Assembly: GCA_002708925.1 (NCBI GenBank)
Contig: PAPN01000014.1
Location: forward strand, 279,637 to 343,636
Source: Paracoccaceae bacterium
GTDB taxonomy: Bacteria; Pseudomonadota; Alphaproteobacteria; Rhodobacterales; Rhodobacteraceae
DNA length: 64,000 nucleotides
Direction of reading: 5' to 3'
Shown here: in pieces, positions 35,810 through 45,245 of the stretch
Layout: each line of letters opens with the position of its first letter
Numbering within the stretch: the first letter of the stretch is position 1
Notes under the pieces: generated by a model
Database searches by the model: none
What the model saw: the letters and a program-made list of their open reading frames with translations, nothing else
Told to the model about the DNA's origin: nothing
Position numbers and translations under genes: made by a program

Positions 35810-36517
35810 ATGTATTCAAAAGACAAGCTGGCCTATGAGCCCGTGCCGCTGCCCGACCGTTTCGACCTGAGCGATCCGGAGATGCTACACGCGGTTCAGG
35901 CTTTTTACGATCATATGCGGCGGCGTCACTCGGTTCGTGATTTTTCGGATCGGCCGGTGCCCGAGCAGGTGATCGCCACAGCGGTTCGCGCGGCCGGAAC
36001 GGCACCCAGCGGGGCCAATCATCAGCCCTGGCATTTCGTCGCCATCGCCGATCCGCAGATGAAGGCGCAGATCCGCGCGGCCGCCGAGGAAGAAGAGCAG
36101 CGCTTCTATGCGGGCGGCGCGGGGGATGAATGGCTGAAAGCACTAGAGCCCATCGGCACTGGCGTGGACAAACCGCATCTGACGGTCGCGCCCTGGCTGA
36201 TCGTCATCTTCGCGCAGCGCTATGGTGTCACCGACGCAGGCGACCGCTACAAGCATTACTATGTCCCCGAAAGCGTGGGCATCGCAACGGGAATGCTGAT
36301 CACGGCGCTGCATCAGGCGGGGCTGTGCTGCCTGACCCATACGCCGAATCCGATGAAGTTTCTCAATGGTCTGTGCGCGCGGCCGGATGCGGAAAAGCCG
36401 GTGATGATCCTGGCCGTGGGGCACCCGGCCGAAACCGCCACCGTCCCGGCCGTCGCGAAGATCAAGAAACCGCCCGAGCAGATTTTGACGGTGTACCGCC
36501 CGGACGAAGCGCCCTAA
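35810..36517 (+). CDS. Nitroreductase-family flavoprotein, iodotyrosine-deiodinase-like
   Basis: A 235-residue FMN oxidoreductase. The FMN-binding RRRHSVRDFSDRPVPEQV and the AAGTAPSGANHQPWHFV stretch (residues about 37-86) are those of the subfamily that includes iodotyrosine deiodinase, and ESVGIATGMLITALHQAGL and GHPAE are the later conserved segments. The physiological substrate is unknown: nitro compounds, halogenated aromatics and enones are all possible. AAGGAGGGG lies before the ATG. It follows the AEC gene closely. Confidence 0.87.
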   Translation: MYSKDKLAYEPVPLPDRFDLSDPEMLHAVQAFYDHMRRRHSVRDFSDRPVPEQVIATAVRAAGTAPSGANHQPWHFVAIADPQMKAQIRAAAEEEEQRFYAGGAGDEWLKALEPIGTGVDKPHLTVAPWLIVIFAQRYGVTDAGDRYKHYYVPESVGIATGMLITALHQAGLCCLTHTPNPMKFLNGLCARPDAEKPVMILAVGHPAETATVPAVAKIKKPPEQILTVYRPDEAP

Positions 36518-36570
36518 GGTTCGCGCAAGGCTCGGGGTGGGCCTCGGTCTGACATATAACAGGAGCACGC

Positions 36571-37401
36571 ATGGAAACCCTATCGGAAAACAGATGTTTC
36601 GGCGGAGTGCAGGGCGTTTATCGTCATGCGTCGCACAGCACGAATTGCGATATGACCTTTGGCCTGTTCCTGCCCGAAGAGGCGGATCACGCCCCCGTGC
36701 CCGTGCTGTGGTATTTGTCGGGCCTGACCTGCACGCATGAGAATGCGATGGTCAAGGCCGGGGCGCAGGCCTGGGCGGCAGAGCAGGGGATCGCGCTGGT
36801 GTTCCCCGATACCTCGCCCCGCGGCGAGGGCGTGGCCGATGATCCGAACTATGATCTGGGTCAGGGCGCGGGGTTTTACGTGAACGCCACGCAAGCGCCC
36901 TGGGCCCCGCATTTCCAGATGTGGGATTACGTGACCGAGGAATTGCCCCGCATTCTGACGGCGAATTTCAACGTGGATGAGGACCGCCAGTCGATCACCG
37001 GCCATTCCATGGGCGGGCACGGGGCGCTGACGATGGCTGCGGCTTTGCCGGGGCGGTTCCGTTCTGTTTCGGCCTTTGCGCCGATCTGCCATCCGACGGC
37101 GGGCGATTGGGGCCGTAAACAACTGGGTGCCTATCTGGGCCCTAACGAGGACAGTTGGAACGCCCATGACGCCGCCCTGCTGATTCAGGAAAACGGGCTA
37201 GATATTCCCTTGCTGGTGGACACTGGCAGCAGCGATCAGTTCATTGATCTGCTGATGCCCGAGGCGCTGGCTCGGGCCGTTATGAAACGCCGCATCCCCG
37301 CCGATCTGCGTCTGCAAAAAGGCTATGATCACAGCTATTTCTTTGTCTCGACCTTCATGGAAGACCATATTTCGTTCCATGCCGAGGCGCTGTATTCGTG
37401 A
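36571..37401 (+). CDS. fghA: S-formylglutathione hydrolase
   Basis: Hydrolyses S-formylglutathione to formate and glutathione, completing the formaldehyde route begun by AdhC. The 276-residue esterase has the nucleophile S146 in GHSMGGHGA, the Asp of the triad in GSSDQFID and the His in GYDHSYFF, with the esterase D oxyanion region [17 protein letters not shown] precedes the ATG. The stop overlaps the next gene's GTG by 4 bp, so it heads a four-gene overlapping unit. Confidence 0.95.
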   Translation: METLSENRCFGGVQGVYRHASHSTNCDMTFGLFLPEEADHAPVPVLWYLSGLTCTHENAMVKAGAQAWAAEQGIALVFPDTSPRGEGVADDPNYDLGQGAGFYVNATQAPWAPHFQMWDYVTEELPRILTANFNVDEDRQSITGHSMGGHGALTMAAALPGRFRSVSAFAPICHPTAGDWGRKQLGAYLGPNEDSWNAHDAALLIQENGLDIPLLVDTGSSDQFIDLLMPEALARAVMKRRIPADLRLQKGYDHSYFFVSTFMEDHISFHAEALYS

Positions 37402-37847
37402 CCACTCTTTATGTCGATGCCGATGCTTGCCCGGTAAAATCCGAGGCCGAACGCGTCGCCACGCGCCACCGCGTGCCGGTGAAAATGGTGTGTAACGGCG
37501 GGCTGCGGCCCTCGGCCAATTCGCTGGTTGAAACGGTGATCGTGCCCGAAGGCCCGGACATCGCGGATATGTGGATCGCCGAACGGGCCGGGGCTGGGGA
37601 TGTGGTGATCACCGGCGATATTCCCCTGGCGGCAAAATGCGTTCAGGCTGGCGCGCTGGTTCTGAAACACGATGGAGAGCCGCTGACCCAGGCCAATATC
37701 GGCAATGCTCTGGCGATGCGCGATTTAATGTATGACCTGCGCGCCGCCGATCCGTTCCGGCAGGGTGGCGGCAAGGGGTTCTCGAAATCCGACAGATCCC
37801 GGTTTCTGGATGCGCTGGAGCGCGTATTGCGAAAGGCAATGTCATGA
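37398..37847 (+). CDS. YaiI/YqxD (UPF0178, DUF188) family protein
   Basis: A 149-residue protein of a family with a PIN/FLAP-nuclease-like fold and no confirmed function. The N-terminal [17 protein letters not shown] and the internal [14 protein letters not shown] and [14 protein letters not shown] motifs are diagnostic, and the conserved Asp residues could bind metal. The start is GTG, inside the fghA stop (GTGA). It overlaps the following HAD gene by 4 bp. Confidence 0.9.
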   Translation: MTTLYVDADACPVKSEAERVATRHRVPVKMVCNGGLRPSANSLVETVIVPEGPDIADMWIAERAGAGDVVITGDIPLAAKCVQAGALVLKHDGEPLTQANIGNALAMRDLMYDLRAADPFRQGGGKGFSKSDRSRFLDALERVLRKAMS

Positions 37848-38464
37848 TTGATGCGGTGGTGTGGGATATCGGCCGGGTGCTGATTGAATACGATCCCGTA
37901 CGGTTTTTCGATTCTGCGATCGGCCCGGATCGGCGCAAAGCCCTGTTCGAAGCGGTGGATCTGGAACGCTATAATCTGCGCTCGGATGCGGGGGAATCCT
38001 TGCAAGAGGTCATGCAGGAATGCGCGCAGGAACACCCTGAATTTGCGTCCGAAATCCGGATGTTCTGGGATCGCTGGATCGAAATGGCCAGCCCCGAAAT
38101 CCCAGAGTCCGTGCATTTGCTGAAGGTGCTGAGAGCCCGCAATATTCCGGTTCTGGCCCTGTCGAATTTCGGGACTGAGACCTTCCGGATTGCCTGCCAG
38201 CACTATCCTTTTCTGAACAGTTTCGACGCGCGGTATGTCTCGGGGGATATGAAGATGATCAAGCCCGACCCGGCGTTTTACGCAGCGCTGGAGAAGGGCA
38301 GCGGATATGCGCCCGAACGGTTGCTGTTCACCGATGACAAGCCCGAAAATATCGCAGCCGCCGCAGCGCGCGGCTGGAAAACACACCTGTTCGAAAGCCC
38401 CCATGGCTGGGCCGAATGCCTGCTTAGCCATGGCCTGATACAGAGGGAAGATACCCAGCCATGA
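37844..38464 (+). CDS. HAD-superfamily hydrolase, YihX-like
   Basis: A 206-residue phosphatase-like protein. HAD motif I reads VVWDIGRVL with the nucleophile D8 and Gly at the +2 position where most HADs have an acid Asp. This DxGxV form occurs in YihX and haloacid-dehalogenase-like relatives. Motif II is LALSNF, motif [10 protein letters not shown], and motif [12 protein letters not shown]. Substrate unknown, with a sugar phosphate most plausible. It overlaps both neighbours by 4 bp. Confidence 0.85.
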   Translation: MIDAVVWDIGRVLIEYDPVRFFDSAIGPDRRKALFEAVDLERYNLRSDAGESLQEVMQECAQEHPEFASEIRMFWDRWIEMASPEIPESVHLLKVLRARNIPVLALSNFGTETFRIACQHYPFLNSFDARYVSGDMKMIKPDPAFYAALEKGSGYAPERLLFTDDKPENIAAAAARGWKTHLFESPHGWAECLLSHGLIQREDTQP

Positions 38465-39375
38465 TCCCGATTATTTCCTTTGAAGAGGGTGAAAAACATC
38501 TCAATTGGCCCGAGTTTATTCAGGGTCTGGCGGCAGGGCACGACCTGCCAAAGGCGCAGATCGCCGACACGTTTCTGTATCGCGATCAGGACACGCTGCT
38601 GACGCGCTCGGCCTGGATTGACGGGTTGGGGATGGCGGTAAAGACGGCCTCGATCTTTCCGGGGAATCCGGCGCGGGGGCTGGGGATGGTGAATGGCGGT
38701 GTGTCGCTGTTTTCGGACACCGATGGCACGCTTGAGGCGCTGGTGGATTTTCACCTGGTCACCAAATGGAAAACTGCCGGAGACAGCCTGCTGGCTGCCA
38801 CCAGACTGGCGCGGCCTGACAGCCGGAATATCCTGATCGTCGGAGCAGGCACGGTGGGGCGCTCGTTACGGCAGGCTTATGGCGCCGCTTTCCCGCAGGC
38901 CCGGTTCACCGTCTGGAATCGTACGCTTGCGAATGCGGAAAAGATGGCGGCGGACTTCCCCGGAATGCGCGTGGCCGAGGATCTGGAAACGGCAGTGCGC
39001 GGCGCGGACATCGTGACCAGCGCCACCATGTCGACCCAGCCCGCAATCAAAGGCGAATGGCTGCAACCGGGTCAGCATATCGACCTGATCGGCGCCTACC
39101 GCCCCGACATGCGCGAGGTCGACGATACCACCTTGCAGCGTGCCTCGGTCTTTGTGGACAGTCTGGACACCACTATTGGCCATATCGGCGAGATTGAAAT
39201 CCCCCTGCAATCCGGCGCGATCACGCGTGGCGATCTGTTGGCCGATTACTATGACCTGCCCGCGTTCAGGCGCCAAAGCGATGATGAAATCACTCTGTTC
39301 AAGAACGGCGGCGGTGCGCATCTGGATCTGATGACCAGCCGCTTTGTTCTGGATAAATGGCGCGCGGCGCAATAG
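38461..39375 (+). CDS. Ornithine cyclodeaminase / mu-crystallin family protein
   Basis: A 304-residue NAD(P)-binding enzyme of the family containing ornithine cyclodeaminase, alanine dehydrogenase and ketimine reductases. Visible are the substrate-side VKTASIFPGNPARGLGMVNG, the Rossmann motif IVGAGTVGRSL and the conserved IGAYRPDMREVD. The exact reaction cannot be told from sequence, and a ketimine or cyclic-imine reductase is as likely as a cyclodeaminase. It is the last member of the overlapping fghA unit and ends 4 bp before the convergent MFS gene. Confidence 0.87.
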   Translation: MIPIISFEEGEKHLNWPEFIQGLAAGHDLPKAQIADTFLYRDQDTLLTRSAWIDGLGMAVKTASIFPGNPARGLGMVNGGVSLFSDTDGTLEALVDFHLVTKWKTAGDSLLAATRLARPDSRNILIVGAGTVGRSLRQAYGAAFPQARFTVWNRTLANAEKMAADFPGMRVAEDLETAVRGADIVTSATMSTQPAIKGEWLQPGQHIDLIGAYRPDMREVDDTTLQRASVFVDSLDTTIGHIGEIEIPLQSGAITRGDLLADYYDLPAFRRQSDDEITLFKNGGGAHLDLMTSRFVLDKWRAAQ

Positions 39376-39379
39376 CGGC

Positions 39380-40618
39380 TCAGGCTGCGATAGGCGCGCG
39401 TTTCTCTCGAACCGGCAGGTTGATCAAAGCCGAGAACGCGCCCACGCCAACGCCGATCCACCACACAGCGGTGTAATCTCCATAGATGTCATACATGCGT
39501 CCGCCCAGCCACACGCCCAGGAAACTGCCCAGCTGATGGCTGAAGAACACCACACCATATAGCGTCCCCATATAGCGCAGACCATAGATATGCGCGATCA
39601 GCCCGCTGGTCAGGGGAACCGTCGCCAGCCACAGCGCCCCCATCGAGACCGAGAACAGCAGCACCGTCGCGGGCGTCATCGGCACCAGAATAAAGGCCGC
39701 CGCGATCATCGTGCGCAGGGCATAGATGCCCGCCAGCAGGTATTTCTTGGTGAACCGATCACCCAGCCATCCGGCCAGCAGCGTGCCGGCAATATTGGCC
39801 AGCCCGATCAGCGAAATCGCCGCCGCCCCCAGCGCCGAGGTCGTTCCGATTCCCATCGAAGCCAGCAGGCCATCCGTGGCAATCGGCCCGCACATCTCGG
39901 TGACGAAGGCGGGGAAATGCGCGGTGACAAAAGCCAGTTGATACCCGCAGGAAAAGAAGCCCAGAAAGATGAACGTATAGGACGGATCGCGAAAGGCCTT
40001 GCCCAGAATGGCCCCCATGCTTTCCTCTAGCTCGGCCTTGCCGGCGGGCGCGGCGGGGCTGCGCATCAGCGGCAGCGTGCCCAGCATCAGGATCAGTGCC
40101 GCAGCGAACAGCATGAACACCTCTTGCCAGCTGAGGAACCCCAGAAGCCATTCGGCCAGAGGCGCCCCCACAACCTGCCCAGCCGATCCCGCCGCCGTGG
40201 CAATCGCCAATGACATCGAGCGGTTCTTATCCGACGAGGCCCGCCCGACCACCGCCAGGATCACGCCAAACCCTGTGCCCGCAATGCCGAAACCGACCAG
40301 GATTTCATACAGCTGATGCGCCTGGGGCGTGACAGCAAAGGACGACAGCACCAGCCCCGCCGCATAGACCAGCGCACCCAGCAGGATGGCTTTGCGATCT
40401 CCGACTTTTTCCGCCATGGCACCGAACAGCGGCTGCCCGATTCCCCAGGCCAGATTCTGAATCGCGATGGCCAGCGAGAACTCGGCGCGGGGCCAGTTGA
40501 ATTCGCTTGCAATCGGGATCTGAAACACCCCAAAGCTGGCCCGCACGGAAAACCCGATCAGGATGATAAGGCAGCCGACAATAAGGACGGGATTGAACAA
40601 GGGGGTGCGGGTTTCCAT
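39380..40618 (-). CDS. MFS transporter
   Basis: A 412-residue membrane protein with about 12 hydrophobic helices. The loop 2-3 motif is GAMAEKVGDRKAI, the second-half equivalent is AGWLGDRFTKKYL, and the family's helix-rich FGVFQIPIASEFNWPRAEF start resembles monocarboxylate/oxalate-formate-type carriers. Substrate unknown. The ATG at 40618 has CAGGAG just upstream, and the frame to 40654 is not used. It is divergent from zapE, with about 120 bp between the starts. Confidence 0.88.
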   Translation of the reverse strand: METRTPLFNPVLIVGCLIILIGFSVRASFGVFQIPIASEFNWPRAEFSLAIAIQNLAWGIGQPLFGAMAEKVGDRKAILLGALVYAAGLVLSSFAVTPQAHQLYEILVGFGIAGTGFGVILAVVGRASSDKNRSMSLAIATAAGSAGQVVGAPLAEWLLGFLSWQEVFMLFAAALILMLGTLPLMRSPAAPAGKAELEESMGAILGKAFRDPSYTFIFLGFFSCGYQLAFVTAHFPAFVTEMCGPIATDGLLASMGIGTTSALGAAAISLIGLANIAGTLLAGWLGDRFTKKYLLAGIYALRTMIAAAFILVPMTPATVLLFSVSMGALWLATVPLTSGLIAHIYGLRYMGTLYGVVFFSHQLGSFLGVWLGGRMYDIYGDYTAVWWIGVGVGAFSALINLPVREKRAPIAA

Positions 40619-40738
40619 GGGGGCTCCTGTTTCGCAGGGCCGAATGTAAGACAATTGGAAACCGCGTCAATTCCGGATTTGTGCGGTGCAGCATCACTTT
40701 TCGTGACAATCGGTGCCGCGTTCGCTATGCGAAACGGT

Positions 40739-41800
40739 ATGACGCGTATCCAAGACACCTATGCCCAGCGTGTGGCCGAGGGTCTGTTGCACTCGGATGA
40801 GGCGCAGCAGGCGGTTCTGCCCGAGTTTGAACGAATCCATGCCGACCTGGCCAGGCCGGTGAAAAAGGGGCTGTTTCGCAAGGCGCCTCCACCGCCGAAG
40901 GGGCTGTATCTGTGGGGCGGCGTGGGACGCGGCAAATCCATGATCATGGATTTGTTTGTGGAACATCTGACAGTGCCGGTGCGCCGCGTCCATTTCCATG
41001 CTTTCATGCAGGAAATCCACGCCGCCATGCACGATGCGCGCAAAAAGGGCGTCGAGGATGCCCTGGCCCCCGTCGCGAACGCCGTTGCGGCCGAGGTCAA
41101 GGTGCTGGCCTTTGATGAAATGCAGATCACCGATATTACCGATGCGATGATCGTGGGACGGCTGTTCGAGATCCTGTTTGCCAAGGGCGTGGTGGTTGTG
41201 ACGACCTCGAACCGGGTGCCGGACGATCTGTATAAAAACGGGCTGAACCGGCAGCTGTTCCTACCATTCATCGAAATCATCAAAGAGCAGATGGTCGTGT
41301 GGGAAATGATCAGCCCGCGCGATTACCGCCAGGATCGCCTGAAGGGCGCGCCGGTCTATTTTTCTCCGGTCAACGAGGACAGTCGCCAGAAACTGCGCGA
41401 GATCTGGGAGCACCTGTCAGGCGGGGAGGCCGCGCCTTTGGTTTTGAAGGTCAAGGGGCGCGATGTCGAACTGCCAGCCTTCCGCAACGGTGTGGCGCGG
41501 GCCAGTTTCTTTGATCTGTGTGGCAAGATGTTGGGGCCCGGCGATTACCTGGCGATTGCCGAAGCCGTGAAGGTGCTGGTGTTGGAGGAAATCCCCCGGC
41601 TGGGACGATCGAATTTCAACGAGGCAAAGCGTTTTGTGACGCTGATCGATGCGCTGTATGAGGCGCAGGTACGGCTGATTTGTTCCGCAGCGGACGAACC
41701 CGAGAGCCTGTATATCGAGGGCGAAGGCGTGTTCGAATTTGAGCGGACGGCCAGCCGTTTACGCGAAATGCAATCGGAGGATTGGGCGAACGAGGCGTGA
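40739..41800 (+). CDS. zapE: Cell division protein ZapE (AFG1-like ATPase)
   Basis: A 353-residue AAA-type ATPase that destabilises FtsZ polymers at constriction in E. coli and is related to mitochondrial AFG1. Walker A is GGVGRGKS (60-67), Walker B VLAFDEMQITD, and the family motifs YLWGGVGRGK, VHFHAFMQ and TSNRVPDDLY are all present. ATGs at 40727 and 40739 are both possible, and neither has a clear ribosome site. It is followed by a terminator shared with folC. Confidence 0.9.
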   Translation: MTRIQDTYAQRVAEGLLHSDEAQQAVLPEFERIHADLARPVKKGLFRKAPPPPKGLYLWGGVGRGKSMIMDLFVEHLTVPVRRVHFHAFMQEIHAAMHDARKKGVEDALAPVANAVAAEVKVLAFDEMQITDITDAMIVGRLFEILFAKGVVVVTTSNRVPDDLYKNGLNRQLFLPFIEIIKEQMVVWEMISPRDYRQDRLKGAPVYFSPVNEDSRQKLREIWEHLSGGEAAPLVLKVKGRDVELPAFRNGVARASFFDLCGKMLGPGDYLAIAEAVKVLVLEEIPRLGRSNFNEAKRFVTLIDALYEAQVRLICSAADEPESLYIEGEGVFEFERTASRLREMQSEDWANEA

Positions 41801-41883
41801 TCCGATTGTGTGCGCTGGCGCGCACGCTTGATGTCTCGTCGGTCGCCTGCGGCGTCCTCCTCGGGGGGGCGTTGCGCGAAATA

Positions 41884-41915
41884 AAAAGGGGGTCGTTGAA
41901 CCGACCCCTCTTTCT
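41884..41915. terminator. Bidirectional terminator between zapE and folC
   Basis: GGGGTCG (41889-41895) pairs with CGACCCC (41902-41908). On the plus strand CTTTCTT follows (for zapE), and on the minus strand the stem runs into TTTTTATTT (for folC). It suits the convergent gene pair and is the stronger of the hairpins in this gap. Confidence 0.75.
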
Positions 41916-41968
41916 TACCTGCCTGTCAAACCTGTCGTTCCGGATCGGCCGTGTGGCCCTCAACGGTT

Positions 41969-42060
41969 CGGTGGGTGGGCCACCGACGAATGCCTTGCGA
42001 TGACCATAGGCGAATCGGTGCGAATCAGTCAACGGCGAAGTGATTCGGTTTAGGCGAATC
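41969..42060. repeat. Hairpins and repeated CGAATC words in the zapE-folC gap
   Basis: CGGTGG (41969-41974) pairs with CCACCG (41980-41985). CGAATC then occurs at 42011, 42021 and 42055, with its inverse GATTCG at 42042-42047 forming a 6-7-6 dyad with the last copy. No gene is seen in the gap. Purpose unknown. Confidence 0.4.
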
Positions 42061-42078
42061 AAGGAAGCTGCCGTGTCG

Positions 42079-43353
42079 TCAGCCGTTTTCACGCAGGATC
42101 GCGCCCGCCAGATAGAGCGAGCCGCAAATCAGGATGCGGGCTTGGGGGGTGTTCTGGACGATGTTCCGGAGGGCGCTGTGGGTATTTTCCGCAATCTGCG
42201 CGTTTATCCCGTTTCGGGTGGCGAAATCGGCGGTTTTTTCGGCGGGCAGGGTGTTTGCTTCGCCGGGGATCGAGACCGCATGGAGCGCGCTGACATGCGG
42301 GGCCATGGGGGCCAGGTAGCCGCCGATGTCCTTGGTGTTCAGCATTCCGCAGATCAGATATGTGTCGCGTTTGGGCAGGCTGGCCAGATGCGCGGCCAGC
42401 GCCTGGCCGGCGGCGGCGTTGTGGCCTCCGTCCAGCCAGATTTCGGCCTGGGGGGCGGTTTCTGCCAGCGGGCCGGTTTGCAGGCGCTGCATCCGGGCGG
42501 GCCAGTGGGCCTGGGTTACGGCGGCCTCGGCGGCGGTGGTATCTGTGCCGAGATGGCGCAGCGCGGCGATGGCGGCCCCTGCGTTCTGGATCTGGTGCGC
42601 GCCGGGCAGGTTGGGCAGGGGCAGGTCCAGCAGGCCGGTTTCGTCCTGATAGATCAGGCGGTCGCGTTCCCGGTACACATGCCAGTGCTGTCCATAGGCG
42701 ATCAGCGGGGCGTTCAGGCGGGCGGCGGTGGCTTCGATCACATCCATTGCCTCATCCTGCTGAGGGCCGACGACGCAGGGGATGCCGCGTTTGATGATTC
42801 CGGCTTTTTCAGCGGCGATTTTGGCCAGGGTGTTGCCCAGGAACTGTTCGTGGTCGATGGAAACCGGGGTGATGATGGTCAGCGCGGGGCGGGCGATCAC
42901 GTTGGTGGCGTCCAGGCGGCCGCCCAGCCCGACCTCAAGCAGCGTGTAATCGGCGGGGGTGCGGGCAAAGGCCAGCAGGGCGGCGGCGGTGGTGATCTCG
43001 AAATAGGTGATGTTTTCGCCGTCATTCGCGGCATAGCATTCGTCCAGAACGGCGGTCAGATGGTTCTCGCAGATCAGATCGCCAGCCAGGCGGATACGTT
43101 CGTGAAAGCGCGCCAGATGCGGCGAGGTATAGGCGTGGACGGTTTTGCCCGCGGCCTCCAGCCCGGCGCGGATCATCGCCTGGGTCGAGCCTTTGCCATT
43201 GGTGCCGGCGATATGGATCACGGGCGGCAGACGATCCTGCGGGTCATCCAGCGCGTGCAGCAGCCGCCACATGCGATCCAGCGTCAGGTCGATGACCTTG
43301 GGGTGCAGCGCCATCATCCGATTCAGGATGACGTCCGAGTTTTGCTGGCTCAT
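42079..43353 (-). CDS. folC: Folylpolyglutamate synthase / dihydrofolate synthase
   Basis: Adds glutamate to dihydropteroate and to folates using ATP. The 424-residue Mur-ligase-type enzyme has the P-loop AGTNGKGST (49-57), the folate-site [24 protein letters not shown] (the carbamate/metal loop) and [13 protein letters not shown], with the C-terminal DGGHNAAAG. Its ATG overlaps the accD stop by 4 bp, so the two are translated together, an arrangement shared by many proteobacteria. Confidence 0.95.
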   Translation of the reverse strand: MSQQNSDVILNRMMALHPKVIDLTLDRMWRLLHALDDPQDRLPPVIHIAGTNGKGSTQAMIRAGLEAAGKTVHAYTSPHLARFHERIRLAGDLICENHLTAVLDECYAANDGENITYFEITTAAALLAFARTPADYTLLEVGLGGRLDATNVIARPALTIITPVSIDHEQFLGNTLAKIAAEKAGIIKRGIPCVVGPQQDEAMDVIEATAARLNAPLIAYGQHWHVYRERDRLIYQDETGLLDLPLPNLPGAHQIQNAGAAIAALRHLGTDTTAAEAAVTQAHWPARMQRLQTGPLAETAPQAEIWLDGGHNAAAGQALAAHLASLPKRDTYLICGMLNTKDIGGYLAPMAPHVSALHAVSIPGEANTLPAEKTADFATRNGINAQIAENTHSALRNIVQNTPQARILICGSLYLAGAILRENG

Positions 43354-44273
43354 TTTTCTGCCGGAGTGTCTTCGGTGGGGGCGTCTGTGGGCTCGGGGGC
43401 CGGCAGATCGCCCTTGATCGCGGGAGGCATGTTCAGCAGCATCCGGATGATGGTGACCAGCTCGTCCTTCATTTCGGTGCGCGGGGTCACGCGGTCCAGC
43501 ATCCCATGGTCCAGCAGGTATTCGGCGCGCTGGAAACCCTCGGGCAGTTTTTCACGGATGGTCTGTTCGATCACGCGCGGACCGGCAAAGCAGATCAGGG
43601 CATTGGGTTCGGCGATCTGCACGTCGCCCAGCATCGCATAGGACGCGGTGACGCCGCCGGTGGTGGGGTGGGTCAGCACGACGATATAGGGCAGGCCGGC
43701 CTCTTTGAGCATCTGCACAGCGACGGTGGTGCGGGGCATTTGCATCAGCGATAGGATGCCCTCTTGCATACGGGCGCCGCCCGCGGCCGAAAACAGGATC
43801 AGGGGGCGTTGCAGCTCGACTGCCTTTTCCGCGGCGGCGATGATCGCATTGCCCACATACATGCCCATGGATCCGCCCATGAAGCTGAAATCCTGACAGG
43901 CGGCCACGATGGGCGTGCGGCCCATTTCGCCGGTGGCCACCAGCATGGCCTCTTTTTCGCCGGTCTTTTTTTGGGCGGCTTTCATCCGGTCGGGATATTT
44001 TTTCTGATCGCGGAAATGCAGAGGATCGGCGTTAGGCTCAGGTACTTCGACCTCGGCGAAAATGCCGCCGTCAAACAGCGCGGCAAAGCGGTCACGCGGG
44101 GTGATGGCCATGTGATGCCCGCAATTGGTGCAGACGTTCAGATTGTCGGACAGTTCGCGGTGGAACAGCATGGTTCCGCATTCGTCGCATTTCGTCCACA
44201 GGTTCTCGGGCACTTCGCGGCGCGAGAAGATCGAGTTAATGCGCGGACGGACGTAGTTGGTGATCCAGTTCAT
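43350..44273 (-). CDS. accD: Acetyl-CoA carboxylase carboxyltransferase subunit beta
   Basis: With AccA it transfers the carboxyl group from biotin to acetyl-CoA, making malonyl-CoA for fatty acid synthesis. The 307-residue product has the N-terminal zinc ribbon (C29, C32, C48, C51), then the crotonase-like core with [33 protein letters not shown] and [17 protein letters not shown]. The C-terminal tail is short, Pro/Glu/Thr-rich and probably disordered. The start at 44273 gives the family [10 protein letters not shown]. It heads the accD-folC unit. Confidence 0.97.
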   Translation of the reverse strand: MNWITNYVRPRINSIFSRREVPENLWTKCDECGTMLFHRELSDNLNVCTNCGHHMAITPRDRFAALFDGGIFAEVEVPEPNADPLHFRDQKKYPDRMKAAQKKTGEKEAMLVATGEMGRTPIVAACQDFSFMGGSMGMYVGNAIIAAAEKAVELQRPLILFSAAGGARMQEGILSLMQMPRTTVAVQMLKEAGLPYIVVLTHPTTGGVTASYAMLGDVQIAEPNALICFAGPRVIEQTIREKLPEGFQRAEYLLDHGMLDRVTPRTEMKDELVTIIRMLLNMPPAIKGDLPAPEPTDAPTEDTPAEK

Positions 44274-44336
44274 GCGAGAGGCGCCCCTGATAGCCGATGT
44301 TCACAGTCAGATAAGGCGGACGCAACGGAAATGCAA

Positions 44337-45245
44337 TCAGCGCCGCAGCACCAAACGCGCTGTCAGCCACATCAAAAAGACAAAGCTCAGCTCGATCACG
44401 AAGCCGGGGGGCAGCCACAGCTGGGGCAGGGCATCTGTGGCGGCGTCAACCGGCCGAGCGTCAGGGGCATCGAACACGAACAGCGCCAAGCCGCTGTCAT
44501 CCATGCCCGCATCTCCAAACAGCAGGAACGCATAGGCGTTATTGGCCAGATGGAACCCGGCGGCAGCCCCCAGCGATCCGGTGCGCGCGGTCAGATCCGA
44601 GGCCGCCAGCCCAAAGAAAAACGCCCAGATCATGTACTGGACTGCCTCGGGCAGGGGGGCGGTTTCGTCCCAATGGGCCAGCGCGAACATCACGTTGGGC
44701 AGGGTCAGCCAGATCCAGGGGCTGTGGAACCGGGCGGCGATCTGCTGCTGGATATACCCACGATAGAGCAGCTCTTCGGCACCGATTTGCACGGTCAGCG
44801 CCGCCAGGGAAACAGGAAGCAGCAGTAGCCAGCTAAGCCCGCCGTTCATATGCAGGCCCTCGGTGTTCCAGTAGGGTGGCAGCAGGTCCGAGACCAGAAA
44901 CAGCAGCAGCACGCCAATCGTGACCTGTTTCATCTGGCGCAGCCCCCAGGCCCCGCCCATCAGGCTAAGCGCGCTGCGTTGGTGCAGCAGGCGGGCCACC
45001 ACAATCACCGCGCCCGCCAGCAGCCCGAAGCTGAGCAGTTGCGCGATCAGCCCGGCGCGGGTGGTGCCATAGTAATACCCTTCGGTAAAGCCGCTGGGCA
45101 GGCCCAGCAGCCCGGTATCCAGCAACCGCAACATGATATTATACAGCCCCTCGATCAGGGCGACGCCCAGGATCACGCGCGGCAGATCGGCCGTGAGGCG
45201 CGCATCCGCGATATAGCGGGCATGAGGGGCATAGGCGCTTAGCAT
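44337..45245 (-). CDS. CPBP-family intramembrane protease, downstream paralogue
   Basis: A 302-residue membrane protein with about eight hydrophobic helices and the Abi/CPBP motifs: QIGAEELLYRGYIQQQI (motif 1, the catalytic Glu pair and Arg), FALAHWDE (motif 2) and GFHLANNAY (motif 3, the final His and Asn). These residues are those of glutamic-type intramembrane proteases related to Rce1. The ATG at 45245 is chosen because it gives MLSAYAPHARYI, which parallels the start of the neighbouring paralogue MRPAYAPHQEFL. Its start overlaps that gene's stop by 7 bp. Target protein unknown. Confidence 0.87.
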   Translation of the reverse strand: MLSAYAPHARYIADARLTADLPRVILGVALIEGLYNIMLRLLDTGLLGLPSGFTEGYYYGTTRAGLIAQLLSFGLLAGAVIVVARLLHQRSALSLMGGAWGLRQMKQVTIGVLLLFLVSDLLPPYWNTEGLHMNGGLSWLLLLPVSLAALTVQIGAEELLYRGYIQQQIAARFHSPWIWLTLPNVMFALAHWDETAPLPEAVQYMIWAFFFGLAASDLTARTGSLGAAAGFHLANNAYAFLLFGDAGMDDSGLALFVFDAPDARPVDAATDALPQLWLPPGFVIELSFVFLMWLTARLVLRR

